From the NCBI GenBank assembly GCA_903830985.1, contig CAIKVZ010000013.1, forward strand, positions 1 through 45,643: a stretch of DNA of 45,643 bases, in the 5' to 3' direction. The notes beneath the pieces were generated by a model. It did not search any database. It was not told where the DNA came from and worked only from the letters and a program-made list of their open reading frames with translations. This DNA is from an uncultured beta proteobacterium (GTDB lineage: Bacteria > Pseudomonadota > Gammaproteobacteria > Burkholderiales > Burkholderiaceae_C). Below, in pieces: positions 41,970 through 45,643 of this stretch. Numbering within the stretch: the stretch's first letter is position 1; each line of letters begins with the position of its first letter. The position numbers were made by a program, and so were the translations under genes.

Positions 41970-43094
41970 ATGTCTGATTTAAGTCTTCAACTGCAGCAGG
42001 CCGCAAGCCAACTACCAGTTTCAAGCTATTTTGACGATGCCCTGTTTGCGCGCGAGCGCGAACGCATCTTTGCCAACGGTCCGCGTTACGTCGGCCACCA
42101 GCTCGCCGTGCCCAACCTGGGCGACTATTACGCCCTGCCCCAGGAGGCCGAGGGGCGCGCCCTGGTGCGCACCGCCAAAGGCGTGGAGTTGGTCTCCAAC
42201 GTCTGCCGGCACCGCCAGGCCGTGATGCTCAAGGGACGCGGCTCGCTGCATGACACGCAAAAAGGCAGCGCGGCGGGCAACATCGTGTGCCCGCTGCATC
42301 GCTGGACCTACCAGCCCGATGGCCAGTTGCTGGGTGCGCCGCACTTTGCCCACGACCCCTGCCTGAACCTGAACAACTACGCGCTGCGCGAGTGGAATGG
42401 CCTGCTGTTCGAGGACAACGGGCGCGACATTGCCGCCGATCTGGCCGGCATGGGCCCGCGCGCCGAGTTGAGCTTCGACGGCTACGCGCTCGACCACGTC
42501 GAACTGCACGAGTGCAATTACAACTGGAAGACCTTCATCGAGGTTTATCTGGAGGACTACCACGTCGGTCCCTTCCACCCGGGGCTGGGCCAGTTTGTCA
42601 CCTGCGATGACCTGCGCTGGGAGTTCAAGGAGAACTACTCGGTACAGACCGTCGGCGTGGCCAAGGGCTTCGGGCAACCGGGGTCAGCCGTGTACCAGCG
42701 CTGGCACGAAGCCCTGCTCAAGTACCGCAATGGCCAGCGACCGGAGCGCGGCGCCATCTGGCTCACCTACTACCCGCACATCATGGTCGAGGGGTATCCG
42801 CATGTGCTCACGGTGTCCACCCTGCACCCGGTCAGCCCGGGCAAGACGCTGAACCAGGTGGAGTTCTACTACCCGGAAGAGATCACCGCGTTCGAGCGCG
42901 AGTTTGTCCAAGCGCAGCAGGCCGCCTACATGGAAACCTGCATCGAGGACGACGAGATCGGCGAACGCATGGATGCCGGCCGGCGCGCCCTGCTGGCGCG
43001 CGGCGACAACGAGGTCGGCCCCTACCAGAGTCCGATGGAAGACGGCATGCAGCATTTTCACGAGTGGTACCGCGCCACGATGGACCTGGCGTGA
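41970..43094 (+). CDS. Rieske-type non-haem iron oxygenase, alpha-subunit-like
   Basis: A 374-residue protein. The Rieske [2Fe-2S] ligands are C79-x-H81 (NVCRHRQ) and C107-x2-H110 (VCPLHRW). The C-terminal catalytic domain holds NWKTFIEVYLEDYHVGPFHP with the iron ligands H198 and H203 in D-x-H-x4-H form, and a later Asp-rich stretch (IEDDEIGERMDAG) with the likely third ligand. It should hydroxylate or demethylate an organic substrate using electrons from a separate reductase. None is encoded nearby, so the substrate is unknown. Confidence 0.85.
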   Translation: MSDLSLQLQQAASQLPVSSYFDDALFARERERIFANGPRYVGHQLAVPNLGDYYALPQEAEGRALVRTAKGVELVSNVCRHRQAVMLKGRGSLHDTQKGSAAGNIVCPLHRWTYQPDGQLLGAPHFAHDPCLNLNNYALREWNGLLFEDNGRDIAADLAGMGPRAELSFDGYALDHVELHECNYNWKTFIEVYLEDYHVGPFHPGLGQFVTCDDLRWEFKENYSVQTVGVAKGFGQPGSAVYQRWHEALLKYRNGQRPERGAIWLTYYPHIMVEGYPHVLTVSTLHPVSPGKTLNQVEFYYPEEITAFEREFVQAQQAAYMETCIEDDEIGERMDAGRRALLARGDNEVGPYQSPMEDGMQHFHEWYRATMDLA

Positions 43095-43148
43095 GCAGCG
43101 GGGGGCGCAGCGCGCGCGCAGCGCAAGCTGCAAGCCTGACGGCCTGAC

Positions 43149-44045
43149 ATGCAAGCCCTGTGGATGGTCCTGGCTTCGTTCTTCTTTGCCACCATGGGTG
43201 TCGGGGTCAAAGTCGCCTCGGCCAGCTTCAACACCGTCGAATTGCTGTTCTACCGGGGGCTGGTGGGGCTGGTGTTCATGGGCATCGTCGTGCTGTCACG
43301 CGGTGGCAGCCTGCGCACTCGCGTGCCCATGATGCATGCCTGGCGCGGCATGATCGGCGTGCTGTCCATGGGCGGCTGGTTCTATGCCCTGGGCCGACTG
43401 CCGCTGGCCACGGCGATGACGCTGAACTACATGAGTGGCGTCTGGGTGGCGGCCTTCATCGTGGGCGGCGCCCTGCTTTTCAGTCAGGGCCCGCAGGCCC
43501 AGCGCCAGGGGCCACTGCTGCTGACCGTGCTGGCGGGCTTTGCCGGCGTCGTTTTGACGCTGCGGCCCACCATCGACCACGACCAATTGTTCGCCGGCGT
43601 GGTCGGCCTGCTGTCGGGCATGGGCTCGGCCCTCGCCTACCTCCAGGTCACGGCGCTGGGCCGCATCGGCGAACCCGAGGACCGCACCGTTTTCTTTTTT
43701 GCCCTGGCCACTGCACTGACAGGGGGCGCGGGCGTGCTGGTCACGGGCTTTTCCCCCTGGGCACAGGTTTCATGGCAGGCCGCCGCCTGGCTCATTCCCA
43801 TCGGACTGCTGGCATCCCTGGGCCAGTGGTGCATGACGCGCGCCTACAGCCAGGGCGCCACGCTGGTGGTGGCGAATCTGCAGTACTCGGGCATCGTTTT
43901 CGCCGCGCTCTACAGCTTGCTGCTGTTTGGCGACCAGATTGCACTGATGGGCTGGCTGGGCATGGCGCTGATCGTCGCCAGCGGCCTGGCGGCCACCGTT
44001 TTGCGCACCCGCGCGCTGCCCAACACTCCGGCGGAAGAGCACTGA
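43149..44045 (+). CDS. EamA/DMT-family transporter
   Basis: A 298-residue inner-membrane protein with ten predicted helices in two EamA repeats. The first repeat starts WMVLASFFFATMGVGVKVAS and includes ELLFYRGLVGLVFMG. The second starts LFAGVVGLLSGMGSALAYLQ and ends LLLFGDQIALMGWLGMALI. Substrate unknown. It follows the Rieske gene by 54 bp in the same direction and may share its transcript. It is not closely related to the EamA protein at 24.7 kb. Confidence 0.87.
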   Translation: MQALWMVLASFFFATMGVGVKVASASFNTVELLFYRGLVGLVFMGIVVLSRGGSLRTRVPMMHAWRGMIGVLSMGGWFYALGRLPLATAMTLNYMSGVWVAAFIVGGALLFSQGPQAQRQGPLLLTVLAGFAGVVLTLRPTIDHDQLFAGVVGLLSGMGSALAYLQVTALGRIGEPEDRTVFFFALATALTGGAGVLVTGFSPWAQVSWQAAAWLIPIGLLASLGQWCMTRAYSQGATLVVANLQYSGIVFAALYSLLLFGDQIALMGWLGMALIVASGLAATVLRTRALPNTPAEEH

Positions 44046-44118
44046 CCTTGACCTGAAAATACCTTGAAATTCGAAATTTTGCATTTGCAATTTCAATGCT
44101 TAAAAACCTGACTTGAAC

Positions 44119-44979
44119 ATGAACTACACCACCCTGATCTCCCCCGAACAATTGCAGACCCTGATGGGCAGAGGGCAAGCGCTGTTCGTCTTCGACACCA
44201 GCTGTGACCTGATGAACCCGGCCCTGGGTGAGCAGCAGTACCGCGAAGCCCACATCCCTGGAGCGCTTTTCGCACGGCTGAATGAGGACCTGAGCGCCAA
44301 GGACGGTGCGAGCGCGGCCTCGGGTGGACGCCACCCTTTGCCCGCGCGCGAAAGGTTCGCCGCCTGGCTGGCCAGTGTGGGCTTCGCCAACGACATGCAG
44401 GCCGTCGTGTACGACCGCCAGGGCGCGAACTATTGCGGGCGCCTGTGGTGGATGCTCAAATGGGCCGGGCACGACGCGGTGGCGGTGCTGGACGGTGGCT
44501 TGCAGGCCTGGACGGCAACAGGCGGCGCCGTCAATGGCGGGCAGGAACCGGCGCGCGCAGCGGCGAACTTTTCACTGAAACCCGCACTGCGCAGCCTCGC
44601 CACCACACAGACGGTACTGGCGGGTCTGGGACGCCCCACGCAAACGCTGATCGACGCGCGCGGTGCGCCGCGCTACCGTGGTGAAGTCGAACCGCTCGAC
44701 CCGGTGGCAGGCCACATCCCCGGTGCGCTGAACCGGGCCTTCGGACTGAACATCGGCGAAGACGGCAAGTTCAAAACACCTGCCGTGCTGTGTGCCGAGT
44801 TCGAGCAACTCCTCGCCGGGCGCGACGCGGCGGGCGTGGTGCACCACTGCGGCAGCGGTGTCAGCGCCCTGCCGAATCTGATCGCCATGGAAGTTGCCGG
44901 CCTGGGCCAGACAGCGCTGTATGCCGGCAGCTGGAGCGAATGGTGCAGCGACGCCGCGCGGCCCATGGCGCAGGGCTAA
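44119..44979 (+). CDS. sulfurtransferase, 3-mercaptopyruvate/thiosulfate type
   Basis: A 286-residue protein of two rhodanese domains. The N-terminal domain (FDTSCDLMNPALGEQQYREA, HIPGAL) is the usual inactive copy. The C-terminal domain has C244 in the active-site loop CGSGVSA, close to the CGSGVTA of 3-mercaptopyruvate sulfurtransferases. It moves sulfane sulfur to thiol or cyanide acceptors in the cytoplasm. ATG 44119 is preferred over TTG 44113. The U32 gene follows after 4 nt, so the two are probably co-transcribed. Confidence 0.92.
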   Translation: MNYTTLISPEQLQTLMGRGQALFVFDTSCDLMNPALGEQQYREAHIPGALFARLNEDLSAKDGASAASGGRHPLPARERFAAWLASVGFANDMQAVVYDRQGANYCGRLWWMLKWAGHDAVAVLDGGLQAWTATGGAVNGGQEPARAAANFSLKPALRSLATTQTVLAGLGRPTQTLIDARGAPRYRGEVEPLDPVAGHIPGALNRAFGLNIGEDGKFKTPAVLCAEFEQLLAGRDAAGVVHHCGSGVSALPNLIAMEVAGLGQTALYAGSWSEWCSDAARPMAQG

Positions 44980-44983
44980 ACCG

Positions 44984-45643
44984 ATGAGCGTTTTGCCCCA
45001 TCAACTCGAACTGCTGGCGCCGGCACGCGACGCCGACATCGGCATCGCAGCCATCGACCACGGCGCCGACGCGGTCTACATCGGCGGCCCCTCCTTTGGC
45101 GCGCGTTCCAGCGCCGACAATTCCGTGGCAGAGATTGCGCGCTTGGTACAGCACGCGCACCGCTTTCACAGCCGCATCTTTGTCACGCTCAACACCATCC
45201 TGCGCGACGACGAACTCGAGCCGGCGCGCGCGCTGGTCTGGCAGCTGTACCACGCCGGCGTCGACGCGCTGATCATCCAGGACATGGGCTTGCTGGAACT
45301 GGAGCTGCCGCCCATACAGCTGCATGCCAGCACCCAGACCGACATCCGCACACCCGAGAAAGCGCGCTTCCTGCAGGACGTGGGGCTGTCACAGATCGTG
45401 CTGGCACGCGAACTCACGCTCGAGCAGATTCAGGACATACGCCAGCAAACGAACTGCACGCTGGAATTTTTCGTGCACGGCGCGCTGTGTGTGGCCTACA
45501 GCGGCCAGTGCTACCTGAGCCACGCCCACACCGGGCGCAGCGCGAACCGCGGCGACTGCTCGCAAGCCTGCCGCCTGCCCTATCAGGTGACCGACACCAA
45601 GGGACGCTTCGTGGCGCACGACAAACACGTGCTGTCCATGAAG
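44984..45643 (+). CDS. U32-family protein (RlhA/YdcP-like), N-terminal part
   Basis: The first 220 codons are present; the gene runs off the right edge. The N-terminus LELLAPARDADIGIAAIDHG and GADAVYIGGPSFGARSSADN are typical of the U32 peptidase family. The signature FFVHGALCVAYSGQCYLS is followed by further Cys residues (NRGDCSQACRLPY) that, in characterised members, relate to an iron-sulfur cluster. Characterised relatives RlhA and TrhP carry out prephenate-dependent hydroxylation of rRNA or tRNA, so an RNA-modifying role is more likely than proteolysis. Confidence 0.9.
   Translation, partial: MSVLPHQLELLAPARDADIGIAAIDHGADAVYIGGPSFGARSSADNSVAEIARLVQHAHRFHSRIFVTLNTILRDDELEPARALVWQLYHAGVDALIIQDMGLLELELPPIQLHASTQTDIRTPEKARFLQDVGLSQIVLARELTLEQIQDIRQQTNCTLEFFVHGALCVAYSGQCYLSHAHTGRSANRGDCSQACRLPYQVTDTKGRFVAHDKHVLSMK

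Noticed and set aside
1-45643. CRISPR array, prophage, insertion sequence or toxin-antitoxin module
   Set aside because: No regularly spaced direct repeats, transposase, integrase or phage protein is recognisable; the only short tandem arrays are those listed.

Overview
The window is a high-GC stretch of chromosome that best fits a betaproteobacterium of the Burkholderiales, probably Comamonadaceae. The reasons are the IF-3 N-terminus, DUF1840 and DUF3138-type proteins, a lysine-rich SWIB protein, and an intergenic repeat of a kind I associate with that family. This is judged from recognised protein families, not from a search. Apart from one frameshifted glycosyltransferase, every gene seen whole is intact. 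I see no rRNA, tRNA, CRISPR array, phage gene or transposase.

Region by region: (1) 1-3.1 kb, minus strand: translation operon thrS-infC-rpmI-rplT. infC appears to start at an AUC codon, and the infC-rpmI spacer carries tandem hairpin repeats. (2) 3.3-4.5 kb: a family-4 glycosyltransferase split by one surplus copy of a 7-bp repeat. (3) 4.7-6.3 kb: isocitrate lyase aceA with a strong terminator and a promoter that has a palindrome inside its spacer. (4) 6.3-24.6 kb: a large polyamine uptake and breakdown cluster. It holds three glutamine-synthetase-fold ligases (PuuA/GlnT type), a PuuC-like aldehyde dehydrogenase, a DUF3138 outer-membrane barrel, the PotFGHI importer, a SpuC-like aminotransferase, the PuuD hydrolase, a divergent MocR/GabR-type regulator, a Spy-like periplasmic protein, the PuuB oxidase and an agmatinase-type ureohydrolase. 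(5) 24.7-27.9 kb: an EamA exporter, an intergenic repeat region, an orphan RskA-like membrane protein, rraA, and a histone-H1-like/SWIB protein with a clear terminator. (6) 28-35 kb: molybdate importer modABC (plus), a short-chain dehydrogenase, tungstate importer tupBCA (minus), and a divergent regulator fusing a ModE-type helix-turn-helix to a periplasmic-binding-protein-like domain, with a perfect palindrome in the shared promoter region. (7) 35-37.3 kb: a CBS-pair protein, a DUF1840 protein and the ene-reductase nemA. (8) 37.3-41.7 kb, minus: isoprenoid operon xseB-ispA-dxs followed by a COQ8/ADCK3-like ABC1 kinase. (9) 42-45.6 kb, plus: a Rieske oxygenase without a visible reductase, an EamA transporter, a two-domain sulfurtransferase and the start of a U32-family protein.

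How the genes work together: the polyamine cluster encodes possible outer-membrane entry, ABC import, conversion of agmatine to putrescine, and two routes onward. One is gamma-glutamylation (PuuA-PuuB-PuuC-PuuD) and the other is direct transamination (SpuC, then the aldehyde dehydrogenase). Both would give GABA. The mod/tup block would supply oxyanions for molybdenum or tungsten cofactors. The isoprenoid operon would make farnesyl diphosphate, a precursor of the ubiquinone tail, which may be why an ABC1 kinase sits in it.
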